From Citrus sinensis (lineage: Eukaryota; Streptophyta; Magnoliopsida; Sapindales; Rutaceae): DNA of 64,000 nt. The notes beneath the pieces were generated by a model. The model was not told the DNA's origin. It was given only the letters and a program-made list of their open reading frames with translations, and did no database searches. The stretch is from the NCBI RefSeq assembly GCF_022201045.2, contig NC_068556.1:3450001-3514000 (forward strand). The letters are read 5' to 3'. Made by a program: the position numbers and the translations under genes. Positions within the stretch are counted from its first letter, which is position 1. Each line of letters begins with the position of its first letter. This document shows positions 41,752 to 52,529 of this stretch, piece after piece.

Positions 41752-43638
41752 TATTATCACCATTGCTTCCACTGTAGGGTCCACTAAAGGCAAAGAAGCC
41801 ATGCCGTATCCCATAACATAGTTTATTATAGTATATATAGAGTCTAACAATCCTTGATATGGACATGTCAAATCTACCAAGAGTAAAAGTTGATACGCTG
41901 CATCTAATGGTATACTGAGATTGGTTGGAACACTGAATTACCTCATTCTAACGAGTGCTTGAATCACACCATCTGATGAAGCATAACTTGTTTGTATGTC
42001 TGGATTCCAAGCTGAGTATGAAAGCAGTTTGACGTCCGAACAAAACAGTTTGAAGATGCTTAATGTAAACTGTAGTGTTAATCTCCAATTCAATTATTTA
42101 ATACCCTAAAATTTTGAATTTATTGCTTTATATGATCGGGACCCCAAAAAAAAAAGTCTTAAGCAACCCGAGTGTCCATTACTGACTGATATACAGTAAT
42201 GCTGTTAATTTTTTTTTTAATATTAAAACTTCTTGTCATGTAATCATTATGAGAAAAAGTGCATGACAAAACAACCAGACTTATGCATGTAGTTGTTATT
42301 GTTAACAGCAACATATAATGGAGGACCAAGTCTTAGATAATCTGGTTTTATCGAAATACTCCAGATGCATTAACAGGAAAAAAAAAAGTTGATGGTCAAT
42401 AAGGTCCAAAGGGGTTAACATCAATGCTAATCAACAATCAAAAGACAAAGAAAAGTCAATTGAGAGTTCAAACTTGAAGATAAGACTCCCGAGGAAGAAC
42501 AATCTGTTGCTTCAAACCAGTTTTAATCATTACAGATAGAACCTATTATGTATAAGAAACTAGGTAATATACAATAAAGTAACTCGAGAACTAACGTGGA
42601 TAAAAAATTTGCTTCCAAGACTTTTAAAATTAAAAAAAAAGAGTAATAATGTTGAAAGTCATGATGCTCGCGACAGTGAACGCAAGAAACACAGCAACAA
42701 CTACCATCCTCAAATCTCAAGAGTCTGAGAATGAGTGCATGAACTTCTCACATGAAGTGATATCTTTTAAAAGAAAAGCAAGAGAATATAACTTTTCACG
42801 TTTTTCCCCAAGGCAATTAGCATCCCAACATATCTCAACATACTCGACTTAATACCACCTTCCACACAAAATAAGCAAAGAATTGTCTGCATTTACCAAG
42901 ATGAAATTTCCATAGATTTCAAAAGCTTTCAGAGATTCTGAAAATTTTAACTTCATATTTCGAGCTAGTAGTCCAGAGGATATCTGACTACACCTCACCA
43001 AAATGACTTCATAAGAGCTACTAGTGAATAAGAAAACAAGGGATATCCAACACTATGGTACTGACAATTTTTTGACACTGTGCTACAAGATACACAATGA
43101 AAACTATGTAAAGATTGATTAAAGAAATACCTTCATCAGATTCTCCACCAGATGAAGGAACCTTTATGCATAGAAAACAACCAATCCTGTTATCCTCAGC
43201 TCTCAAGCAGTCAAAAGTTATCAGTAGCAGCTAGCAACAAAGGCAGTAACTTGCAAAAGGAAGTCCAGTAGAACAGTCGAGGCTTCAAAAAATTATCTTT
43301 TAAGTTATACAATTTTTGGACCTGCAAACATAGAGAAGACATGGCATGCTGGTGTGGGAATGAAGCTTCCAACTGCAAATGCCAGAAACTCTGATAAACT
43401 AGCAAGAGTTATGGACGGACCAACTTCAATCAGTGCATTGCTTATTTGTGTCCCTAGAAAAAAACTCCAACCTGATTAAAGGTTACAGGAACCACAGAAG
43501 AACATATAAAACATAAAAACAATAAAGAAACTATATATGCAAAGAAAATATATGTGCCAGCATCAATAATTCACAAATAGCCACTCTGCCTAAATGAAAA
43601 CATAATATGAAATACAACATGGGTGATTCCTTCACATT

Positions 43639-43933
43639 AAACACAATTATACAGAAACTTCTAAGGCATGTTAAAGGCATGACAGGAAATATACAATGAA
43701 GGCAAGCCAAGAAAATTTAGGGAGTTGAAATGAATTTTCATCCTGCATTGGCAAGCCCAAGATGAATGTAGGACACAAATCCCCCCACAAACAACATCAA
43801 GAAAACAATGGAATTCAAAGAAAATTGAAGAATGGACTTACAGCTAAGACAAGGAAAGGAATAACTCCCATTATGATCAATGTAGATTTAACTCCAATAG
43901 CACTGAAAAATCCAACAGATCCAGAGTACAGAA
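43639..43933. repeat. Source copy of a 295-bp duplicated patch
   Basis: This part of the NPC1 fragment (an intron plus most of the GSVGFFSAIGVK exon) is almost identical to 47029-47323 in the same orientation. The two copies differ at only a few positions, such as GGAAAT versus GGAAAAT and GGACTT versus GAACTT. Confidence 0.85.
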
Positions 43934-44982
43934 AACATGACAAGTATAGCTCCTGAAAGGTCCAGCAACACCTAGAGACCAAAATTGTAAGTCGCATTGA
44001 TTAAGAGAACAGCTGTTTTTGTCGAATAGATATCAAGTTCTCAAGAAGCAGAAGATATACCTCTAGTCAGTATGAACTTACATAATAAAACTTCATATGA
44101 GAATCAACTCAAGCAAGAGGACCTTAATGAAACTCAGTATTTGTCACATAAAAAAAATTACCCATGAAAAACCTCAGTGTAGATTACAAACAAACACAGA
44201 AAATCAATATAAAATAAAATAAAAGGTAGGGCACAACTTAAAGCCAAATAAAATCATACCTTGGATGCAATGTAGAAAGAAGATAAACGAGGTGTGTCTC
44301 CAAGTGCGACAGAAATGTAGGCAAACATCACAAGACAGCTTGCCTGAGGTGTTGATGGCTAAAATGGAGAAAGCAACGAAAGACCAATCAAATCATCAAT
44401 AAGACCACATGATACAGATTGTTCTCAAGAGGAAGTTGGCCAATGTGAAGAGCTATTCTCAGTGACTTACTTCTATGGTGACGACATCTGCAGTACTTTC
44501 TCTTTCAGTTCTTCCTCAATCGAAGTTTGTGATGAAAATGAAAGAGTAAGATTGCTAGACCGAACCATTAGTAGCAGCCACTCCTGTCAATTTTAATTTT
44601 TTGGAAATTTAATTTCCAGGCAACCATCAAAAGTTGAGTAATATATATGAAATACAAATTACAGCCGCCAAATCAAACAAATGCAACCATGCTCTAACCT
44701 AGCCATACAAATTCCTTCAAAATGGTCTATTTTAATTAAAAGAATCTCCAAAGTTGCATGAAAGAGATAATCATCCCACTATACATGTATCCATACCCTA
44801 AAAAAGCAGGCAATCTGATGTTCCAGTTACACTTGCCGAAGCATCATCATGAGAACAAACCCTTAGAGATTAGATAAAACACCAACAGAAAACACCAACT
44901 ATATTCTCTGAGCATGCAAGATCTTTTATGTGATTGGCACCCCACTACCACACAATGAGAAAGCCTTTGATCTACTCAAAAC

Positions 44983-45036
44983 CTAGACAAGCACGGCTTC
45001 CTCATCTACCTAGACAAGCACGGCTTCCTCATCTAT
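44983..45036. repeat. 27-bp perfect tandem duplication
   Basis: The block ACCTAGACAAGCACGGCTTC plus CTCATCT occurs twice in immediate succession, within an intron of the NPC1 fragment. Confidence 0.8.
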
Positions 45037-45547
45037 GTGCTACTTCGAGATTGAACAACAAAACAAATACACTAAACACATATCACCTTATTCCACTCCA
45101 AGGAATTGTTCAGCTTTTGAAGTAGTTGATGCGCAGATACATTTTTTCAGTGAAACATGAAATTTAGGAATCCAAACAAAAAATTCAAACACCACTAAAC
45201 AAACAACTCTGCTGCCAGACCTTGCCAACTAAATGAAAGCCTTTTCCCAAGACAAAGCCTTCCCCTTCTCTTCACTTGTTTCATCAATTACATTATTAAC
45301 TGGATAGGTGATAATAGAGGCAGAAGCCTGAAATCAAACCACATCAACGCTTAGGATACAATCAGCTTTCAAACAAAGGGATAAAAGTATTAGCTCAGAA
45401 TAATAGCTCAAAAATCCTCTTAAGACAGTGCTTGCATCGAGTCGAGCCTTAAAAGCGCTCAAACATGTGTCTGAAGAGGCATAATGCTGAAATTGGAACA
45501 CACGGGGAATTAAAAAGTCAACATGTAAATAACAGTCCTAGATATAC

Positions 45548-45652
45548 CTCAGTAGCTGTCATGTAACAGTAACTAGCTTTATACCCGAAAATAATACTCA
45601 GCATGTCCAATTCCTCCAGAGGAATCGTAATTTCAGGGTCATTTTCCAAATA
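45548..45652 (-). other. Unidentified exon-like segment, 35 codons
   Basis: A phase-0 segment of exactly 105 bp with a good acceptor (TTTTCTGGTAG) and donor (GAG|GTATAT). It encodes a protein-like sequence starting YLENDPEITIPLEELD and containing LSIIFGYKASYCYM. It does not match the NPC1 region expected upstream of the neighbouring exon, and I cannot assign a family. Confidence 0.45.
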
Positions 45653-46199
45653 CTACCAGAAAAGGCAGAGAATACGAAAACGACAAAGTTAATACTTGGA
45701 AAGTGTACAATATGTTTTTGTATTTTTGCATCATCATGGTGAATCTAAGCATACAATTAAAGATATAAATAGGTCCCATTAAAAAATGATAAGCATAGTA
45801 TCTCAGCGTCTGCGTCTCCCAGAGGTAAGGCCTTCCCCCAAAAAACTACTCCGTCGGCTCTAATAGACTCTAGACACATGATTGGTAGACATCTCAGCAT
45901 CAAATCCATGGAAATGCAGGAAAATATTAAAAGGCCTCAGAAAACACTAAATGCTCGATTCTAGGCAAAACACTTGATGAACATGAATTAACCCTCCGAA
46001 TACAAAGCAAATCACAAAGCATTAGATTAAAAAAAAAAAAAAAAAATAGAAACCTGAATATTTTCTTAAACCAGTCTGTGCTGCATTATATGCGGTAGTG
46101 AGGAGATAGTCACTGAAATTTGATCACACCATGGTGGTGTAATTAATGACACTTGTGAAAGATGGTTTCAAGCTTGACTGCAATTTCAACACAAATTGC

Positions 46200-46700
46200 T
46201 CAAGTCTTAAGAACCAAAACCATCAAATGCCAGTCCATAGAATGCAGCTCAGGCAACCAAGAATGATCACAAGAATGAGAGTTAGTTAAGTCACTAGCCC
46301 ATTGAGTCCCCACTGTCATTGCATTGGCCTTCCAGAAAGAAGCAATATTGCAAGGTTTGTAATGCTTTTCACAGAGCTTTGGGTGAATTTTTCCAGGGAT
46401 GGCATTGAGGAAAACTGCAATCTACCATCAAAGCTGATTCATTCCAAACCTCTAACAATCAATTCAAGAAACACTTCAACTACATCAGAAGCTTTGACAT
46501 CACTACACTCCTTAATTCTTTGCTAATCTCCAAGCATTTAGTGATTAAAGGGCATAGTTGAATCAGATTACTATAATTCAAAAGAAGCATTATTAATGCA
46601 GCATCAAATAACCCAACAACAAATAAAAAAGAAATTTGTGGGCAAAATTATATAATCTTTTTTGAAAATTTTATCCTTATAAACAGAGAAGGAAAAAAAA
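46200..46700. repeat. Diverged duplicate of the Q-rich gene 3' flank
   Basis: Ordered blocks here recur at about 47660-48390 in the same orientation. Examples are CCATAGAATG(C/T)AGCTCAG, AAACACTTC(A/C)AC...CATCA(G)AA, ACTCCTTAAT(T/C)TTT, AGGGCAT and the (A)ACAACAAA-rich stretch before GGCAAAA(T/G)TTATATGATCTTT. Similarity is moderate with indels, so this is an older duplication. Confidence 0.5.
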
Positions 46701-46892
46701 AAATCCTTTTTTACTGCAGAATCACAAAGAAAACACAAAATAGATGACCGACCAAAGACTTTAGGGAGAAATTAACACAAAAAATCACTTTTTTTCTTTT
46801 ATTAATTTTTTGCCTTTGGTTGATGTTAAACGGTTGCCTAGCTAAGTCTATACCAATAACAAAGATCAATAGTATAGTTTTATGATCTTAAT

Positions 46893-47031
46893 CATATTTA
46901 ACATGTAACTAAATATAATAACAGTTAAAAATAAAAATATCATAGTAAGTTGTCACATTAAGCTATCAAAAGTAAATACATTAATGATCCTTTTGTCTTA
47001 GCTACAAAACAACTGGACTGCCACTGCCAAA
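46893..47031. repeat. Direct repeat, left of the inserted NPC1 patch
   Basis: Runs from CATATTTAACATGTAACTAA to ACTGGACTGCCACTGCCA. It is repeated at 47324-47443, immediately on the other side of the inserted patch. This copy has about 41 extra bases (ACATTAAGC...CCTTTTG) that the right copy lacks. Confidence 0.75.
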
Positions 47032-47323
47032 CACAATTATACAGAAACTTCTAAGGCATGTTAAAGGCATGACAGGAAAATATACAATGAAGGCAAGCCA
47101 AGAAAATTTAGGGAGTTGAAATGAATTTTCATCCTGCATTGGCAAGCCCAAGATGAATGTAGGACACAAATCCCCCCACAAACAACATCAAGAAAACAAT
47201 GGAATTCAAAGAAAATTGAAGAATGAACTTACAGCTAAGACAAGGAAAGGAATAACTCCCATTATGATCAATGTAGATTTAACTCCAATAGCACTGAAAA
47301 ATCCAACAGATCCAGAGTACAGA
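47029..47323. repeat. Inserted copy of the 295-bp NPC1 patch
   Basis: Near-identical to 43639-43933, same orientation, ending at CAGAGTACAGAA. It is bounded on both sides by the direct repeat described at 46893-47031 and 47324-47443, so it looks like templated filler inserted during break repair. Confidence 0.8.
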
Positions 47324-47443
47324 ACATATTTAACATGTAACTAAATCATATTTAACATGTAACTAAATATAATAACATTTAAAAATAAAAATATCATAGT
47401 AAGTTGTCTTAGCTACAAAACAACTGGACTGCCACTGCCAAAC
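47324..47443. repeat. Direct repeat, right of the inserted NPC1 patch
   Basis: Second copy of the flank. It begins with CATATTTAACATGTAACTAAAT present twice in tandem, then follows the left copy to ACTGCCACTGCCAAAC. Confidence 0.75.
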
Positions 47444-48610
47444 TGCCAATGTGTTGTTTAAAGGTTGGGCTGCCATAGCTAAGCCAGATATTTTCCCAGT
47501 TGCAATAACTATTTATACAAACAACACCTAAATAATTTTTTTAAGACAACTAGAGGTTTTGTTCTTTAAATTATCAGTACCTAAACAATATTAATTAAGA
47601 CAGCTAGAGCTTCTATTCTACGGCACCGCAAACGAACTGTAAACTATGCATAAAAAGCAAGAGCTGGTGCCATAGAATGTAGCTCAGATTAATGATATTC
47701 TGGAGCTTCCAGGCAATGGGGATCTTATTCTTTCATCGACAACAAGTATGACCGCCGTTACATCAAACATCAACCAGGTGCAAATAACTGCAGCAGCAAA
47801 ATCTTAAAAATGCTTCTCAAGAAGTCCATCACCCATGAGAGCTAACAGCCTTCAGTATCGGGTTGCTTAGAATTGAGCTGAAGAGACCTCGAGCCTGCAA
47901 AGGCAGCACAGCTTGAAAAGTCACAACAGTCATTTGAATGGCCTAACAAAATTAGGCAATATTGTAAGGCAAATTATGCTTCCTGCACGTCGGGGAAGCT
48001 AAAGGAGCACCACCTGAAGCTGCAATCAACCATGAAACCAATCCATCCAAGAAGGGTAAAAGCACTTAATATTACGTGTCCCCTGAGGTTTACTTCCTAA
48101 ACTGCTCACAGACAATTCATCAAACACTTCCAACGGCATCAAAAGTTTTCCCTTGAAACATAAACACAACCCTTTTAGTAAAATCACTAGACTCCTTAAT
48201 CTTTCACAATCTCCCATTCCCAGGCATTTTAGTAATTAGAGGGCATTTGCTGAGTCGGATTACTATTCAGAGTTAACTCAACAGAAGCAGAAAGAAAAAT
48301 TACTATCATTATAAATGCAGGATCAAGTATCCATCCAACAAACAACAAACAAAAGAGAAAATAAATAGGCAAAAGTTATATGATCTTTCTCTAAAATCCA
48401 AAACCTATCAAGACATCAAATTTAAAACCCATTTTAATCCTTGCAAACATAAATATATATGAACATTCGTTAGAATCACAAAGAAAAGAATAATCAGCCA
48501 CCACCAAGGCCAGCATTCTGTTGCTGAATCTCGGAACTTTGCAAAGACGCACTGATTGGCCCCAGGTTCGCATTTCTAGCACTCTCCCCATAATTACTTG
48601 CAGTAATAGA

Positions 48611-49792
48611 TTATTGAGCACTACTATCATCATTATTATGAAGCTGCTGTTGTTGTTGTTGGGCCAGCTGCTGCTGTTGTTGTTGTTGGGCCAGCTGCTG
48701 CTGCTGCTGTTGCAAGGACCCAATGACAGCCTGCTGCTGCTGCAAAAACCCAATGATGGCCTGCTGTTGCTGTTGCTGGTGTTGAAATCCAATCCCAACT
48801 TGTTGTTGTAACTGTTGTAGAATCCCAATCACGGCCTGCTGTTGCTGTTGTGAAAATCTCAACGCTGCCTGCTGCTGTAGCTGAATATGCCTTTGTAGCT
48901 GTTGTAAAAATCCCGTCACCGCCTGCTGCTGCTGTTGTGCCTGCTTCTGTAGCAGTTGTAATGACCCAATCACGGCTTGCTGCTGTTGTTGGACTCGCTG
49001 TTCTAAAAATCCCATCGCTGGCTGCTGCCGCTGCTGCTGCTGGGCCTGGCTTTGCTGGTGATGTTGCCGTTGCAAGAACCTCATCACGATATGCTGTTCC
49101 ACTTCTAAACAGTGGACCCTGACATAAATAGCAAGGGACTCGTTCAGTTGTTGATCCTCCCAACTTTGCAAAGACGTGTTGCTCGGCACAGTACTCTGCA
49201 GACGATCAAGACGCAGTTGTACCCGTTGTAAATACTTGATCCATTCTTGCTGGTGTTGCTCATGTAAAGTCTGGAACACGGCCTGTGTTTTCTGTTCAAA
49301 AGCCTGAATCGAGGAGAGAAGTAAGTTCTTTTGCAGTTTTAAAAAGTTTAGTCTAGCATTAGGACCACCAGCAACATAAACATCGGCAATCCTCTTCGTA
49401 TTCTTCAAAAAAATCTTCAAAAAGGCCTTCAAAATATCAACTCTTCCCGTAGGCACAAAGGCTTTCATCGCATTCACTATTTGATCCACGCCGAACACCC
49501 TACAAATTTTAAAGACTTCTTCTGTATCAGAAGCATCCCCACCCAAACAATTCTCCAACCCATTATCTTTAAACACCTTAATCACATTCTCTTTTTCTGC
49601 ATCACCACCAGCGATCTCATTCTCAAAGTCATTCTCCCCTGTTAATTTACCAACCAAAAAAAAAAAAAGTTAGTGTTATTGTTCACATCATCATCATCAC
49701 AGTTGAGAGGTAGAGCATCAAACCCAAACGATTTACAAAATTATCATTAAAATAAATAAAAATATCATACCTGATGATGAACGCGCGGACAT
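48611..49792 (-). CDS. Glutamine-rich protein of unknown function, 349 aa
   Basis: Two exons on the minus strand. Exon 1 (49771-49792) encodes MSARSSS; exon 2 (48611-49638) encodes the rest. Residues 8-100 are mixed acidic/hydrophobic (GENDFENE, KICRVFGVDQIVNAMKAF) and the middle is helical and possibly coiled (QKNLLLSSIQAFEQK, EWIKYLQRVQLRLDRLQ). From about residue 195 it is a Gln-rich domain made of a repeated module, QQQQAVIGFLQQLQ. I recognise no enzyme or DNA-binding domain. Gln-rich tails of this sort occur in Mediator subunits and other transcription co-regulators, but that is only analogy. The stop TAA at 48611 is followed in the same frame by 35 sense codons (SITASNYGESARN to AGLGGG) before TGA at 48494, so the frame seems truncated by CAA to TAA. 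It may be functional or a young pseudogene. Confidence 0.6.
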
Positions 49793-50256
49793 ATTGATGG
49801 GTTTTTTGAATATGAAAAAGTGACCACAAATTCTTTATAAATAATAACAAGAAGACTCTGTTAGGCTACTGCTTTGAGATAGCAGTTTAGAAGCGGCGAA
49901 TTGAAGAGAAGAGTAATGAGGAGAAGTGGCCAGAGGGGAAACGAGAGTTTTAGAAGCAATTCTTATTATTTATTAAAGTAACAACAGTTCCTTATATAAG
50001 CCAAAGAGATCCTACGAAAATAATAATTCCTAATAACATAATAACTTAATAACTAATCCTTAACAGAAAAGGAAATAATGCAGCTCTAAGACTAGGATTC
50101 TAACAGACTCCGACACAGCGGCAGGGGCAGGACGCAGCGGCGCGGGGCAAGGGCAACGCGTAATTCTTGTCTTCCACGTTTTGTATGTTTTGTAACTCTT
50201 TTATTATTATTTTTACTTTTTTTTGTCCTCTTCAAAAAGTGAGTCTTTAAAATCAA
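49793..50256. other. 5' leader/promoter of the Q-rich gene and spacer
   Basis: Upstream region of the minus-strand Q-rich gene, with a short GC-rich patch near 50105-50160 (GCGGCAGGGGCAGGACG). No other gene seen. Confidence 0.4.
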
Positions 50257-50673
50257 GGGAAATTATCATTCATATACCCTATATTTGCTCTGTTATCAAA
50301 AATACTACAACACTTTGAGGGTGTATCAATCGTCCACCCTTAGTTGACAAAATGTATCAGCCGACCACCAAACCGTTAGTTTCCGTTTGAAAGTTAACGG
50401 AGTTACAGTGAATTGACGATTTTACCCTTGAAAATTATTACTTGTATACCTTTAAATTCTCTTTTTATCATTTGTATACCCTTAAATTATCATTTGTATC
50501 ATATGAAAAGACCAAATTACCCTTATGACGTCATCATACTTAAACGGCAACTAACGGTTTAGTGGTCAGCTGATACATTTTGTCAACTTAGGGTAGACGA
50601 TTGATACACCTTTAAAATATTGTAATATTTTTGATAATGAAATAAACTAAGGGTATACAAATAATAATTTCCC
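50257..50673. mobile_element. Mutator-type MITE with perfect 9-bp target duplication
   Basis: Inverted ends GGGAAATTATCATTCATATACCC (left) and GGGAAATTATTATTTGTATACCC (right, inverted) extend for about 140 bp each. They run through ATACACC..., GACAAAATGTATCAGC and CCACTAAACCGTTAG. The 9-mer TAAAATCAA is present exactly at both flanks (50248-50256 and 50674-50682). Length 417 bp, no coding capacity. The GGGAAATT terminus is shared with the element at 12859-13415. Confidence 0.85.
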
Positions 50674-50682
50674 TAAAATCAA

Positions 50683-51997
50683 AGACGTTCGCGACTCGCG
50701 ATGATAACCGTTAAATTATTTTTTTAATAAAAATTAGTCACTGGGTAGGGCCAAAAGTAATTAAGGCGGCACTAGACTCAAAAACAAAAAGTAGTGGTAG
50801 ATAATTTTAATTTATGCGTAAGATTTAAAAAATATTAATTTATTTTCATTCCTTATTGAGAGGATAAAAAAATATAGTATACCAAAAACACTTAAAATGT
50901 ACAAGGAATCCAACAAATGCCACCTTACAAGAGACGGTCGCAATTCGCATGATCTATAAATACAAACTCACCTACATAAAATATTGAGCCAACAAATGTA
51001 ATCTCTTGCTGTTAAGAAAACTGAGTCTCATGCACAAACATCAATAAAACAGCTCACTGTCAAATATAATTGGTAATTTATTTTATATTGTATAATGTTC
51101 TCTCAATAATGCCGACATTAATCAACAGAAAGCTTGTGACAATATTGCACAATGACATCACACACTAAAATTTGTTTTGAGATTACCGATCAATCTTGTC
51201 TTTACACCATAACACTAGCACACCAAGTAGGTAAAAAATTAAATCTATATAAAAAGAGAGAGGCGCTTACTTTTTGGAGTTTGGATTGATATCATAGAAC
51301 CTCTTTTAGACTTTGCATAAAGCAATACATGCATTAAAAAAGATGTAAAAAAATAATATAAAATAGTGGCAACCCGATCACTTAGGATATGAATGAATTA
51401 TGTAGGGGGCACAAAGGCAAAGCACCGACGTAGGCTTATTTTTTTTACAATAAAGAAGGTAAGTCGATATGTTCATTAGTTTGAAGATAAGTTGAAAATT
51501 ATCATTTTAGATGGGTAAACATCTTAATTCACTTGCAAAGAATATCATCGTTGTATTTTAAGGGTCTCTGCTCCCACCCACAGTCGCTTTTAAAAGTGAC
51601 AACTGCTTAGGACGTATTTATAGCATTTTTCAGTGATAATTATCAACAGTAGAGGTAAGGTTGTGATGATGGATTCTCAAAATCAGCACAACGACGCATT
51701 TTCTTATCAAGCAGGACTATTAGCCCCACTTTAAAGTTCTAATATAAGTCCTTTTCTAAAAAAACTCCATTAATTAATTAGAAGAATTCATAATTTATAA
51801 GGACATCTATATTCTTTAGAAGTTATCCATAATTCAATCTTTTTCCAACTTCTTTCTTTATGAAAGATGTCTTTTTCGAAAGGGAAAAAAAATTAATATT
51901 GCATTAACATAAAACATTACAAGAGAGAGCTGCAAATTGTAGAAGCTCATCCCCAGCCAAATACACGACTAGTCATCATTTCAAATACGCCAAATTT
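50683..51997. other. Gene-free AT-rich interval
   Basis: No coding region recognised. The end adjoining 51998 is probably the 3' flank copied along with the MurB-like fragment. Confidence 0.45.
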
Positions 51998-52135
51998 CTA
52001 ATCGACCTTTTCCTTAACACAAGCAATGAGATTAAGCATGTCTCCAGAAGTCGAGTCACCAACATTTACCAAGAAGTTGGTGTGAACATTTGAAATCTCC
52101 TCTAAAGTCTTGATGAAATTGAGCATACGTTGAAA
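51998..52135 (-). pseudogene. MurB-like (UDP-N-acetylmuramate dehydrogenase) C-terminal fragment
   Basis: A 45-codon minus-strand frame reading ISNVHTNFLVNVGDSTS and DMLNLIACVKEKVD, then TAG. It resembles the conserved HANFFINTGG...DMLNLIAFVKEKV block of plant MurB-like proteins, which in bacteria reduce UDP-GlcNAc-enolpyruvate. The family normally continues past this point, and everything upstream is missing, replaced by a fold-back element. A small gene fragment without function. Confidence 0.55.
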
Positions 52136-52142
52136 AGACGAC

Positions 52143-52442
52143 TATCTGATTGGTTAGAGCATACTCTTAGGGAAATTTTAGTTTTCTTATAATGTTCTTT
52201 TTATTTTTTTTAATGAATTATTAATTTAAAAAAAATGAATTTGCTCATAAAGAGAGAGAAGCAATTTACTGGAATTGATTTGGGGGTAATTTTGGAAGAA
52301 AATAGATGTATTTATAAATAATGAACTCTTTCCATCAGTAAATGGGTTCATTTTTTCAATTAATACTTCATCAAAAAAAATACAAAGAACATTATAAGAA
52401 AACTAAAATTTCCATAAGAATATGCTCTAACCAATTAGCGAG
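52143..52442. mobile_element. Fold-back MITE beside the MurB-like fragment
   Basis: Inverted arms of about 85 bp: the left contains ATTGGTTAGAGCATACTCTTA and the right, inverted, ATTGGTTAGAGCATATTCTTA. Both continue GGAAATTTTAGTTTTCTTATAATGTTCTTT. An 80-bp block inside (about 52267-52346, AATTGATTTGGGGGTAATTTT...CCATCAGTAAA) is repeated just outside the right arm (about 52449-52527). The target duplication is unclear. Confidence 0.6.
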
Positions 52443-52529
52443 TCATCTTTTTTGGAATTGATTTAGGGGTAATTTTGAAAGAATAGATATATGCTTATAA
52501 ATAATGAACACTTTCCATCAGTAAAGGTG

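Larger units (their letters stand above)
42640..45490 (-). pseudogene. NPC1-like sterol transporter gene fragment, broken
   Basis: NPC1 moves sterols out of endosomes/vacuoles and has an RND-type sterol-sensing domain. Exon-like segments in order on the minus strand: HYASSDTCLSAFKA (45406-45486), IITYPVNN and WEKAF (about 45214-45327), NLTLSFSSQTSIEEEL (about 44480-44570), VMFAYISVALGDTPRLSSFYIASK (about 44272-44350), GSVGFFSAIGVKSTLIIMGV (about 43842-43982), SNALIEVGPSITLASLSEF (about 43325-43455), RIGCFLCIKVPSS (about 43130-43205) and MVVVAVFLAFTVASI (about 42655-42720). Lesions include TAG for Gln after WEKAFI, a frameshift after SIEEELK, frameshifts before GSVGFF and before MVVVAV, and a damaged donor after the first segment. 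Introns are retained. Earlier and later exons are missing. Confidence 0.85.

Noticed and set aside
43762..43956. Plus-strand frame repeated at 47153-47344
   Set aside because: It is duplicated only because the underlying NPC1 exon and intron were copied; the coding strand is minus.
48636..49163. 175-codon Ala/Thr-rich frame and 90- and 96-codon antisense frames over the Q-rich exon
   Set aside because: Reading a CAG/CAA repeat in other frames gives poly-Ala, poly-Thr or poly-Leu; the Gln frame is the longest and joins exon 1 in phase.
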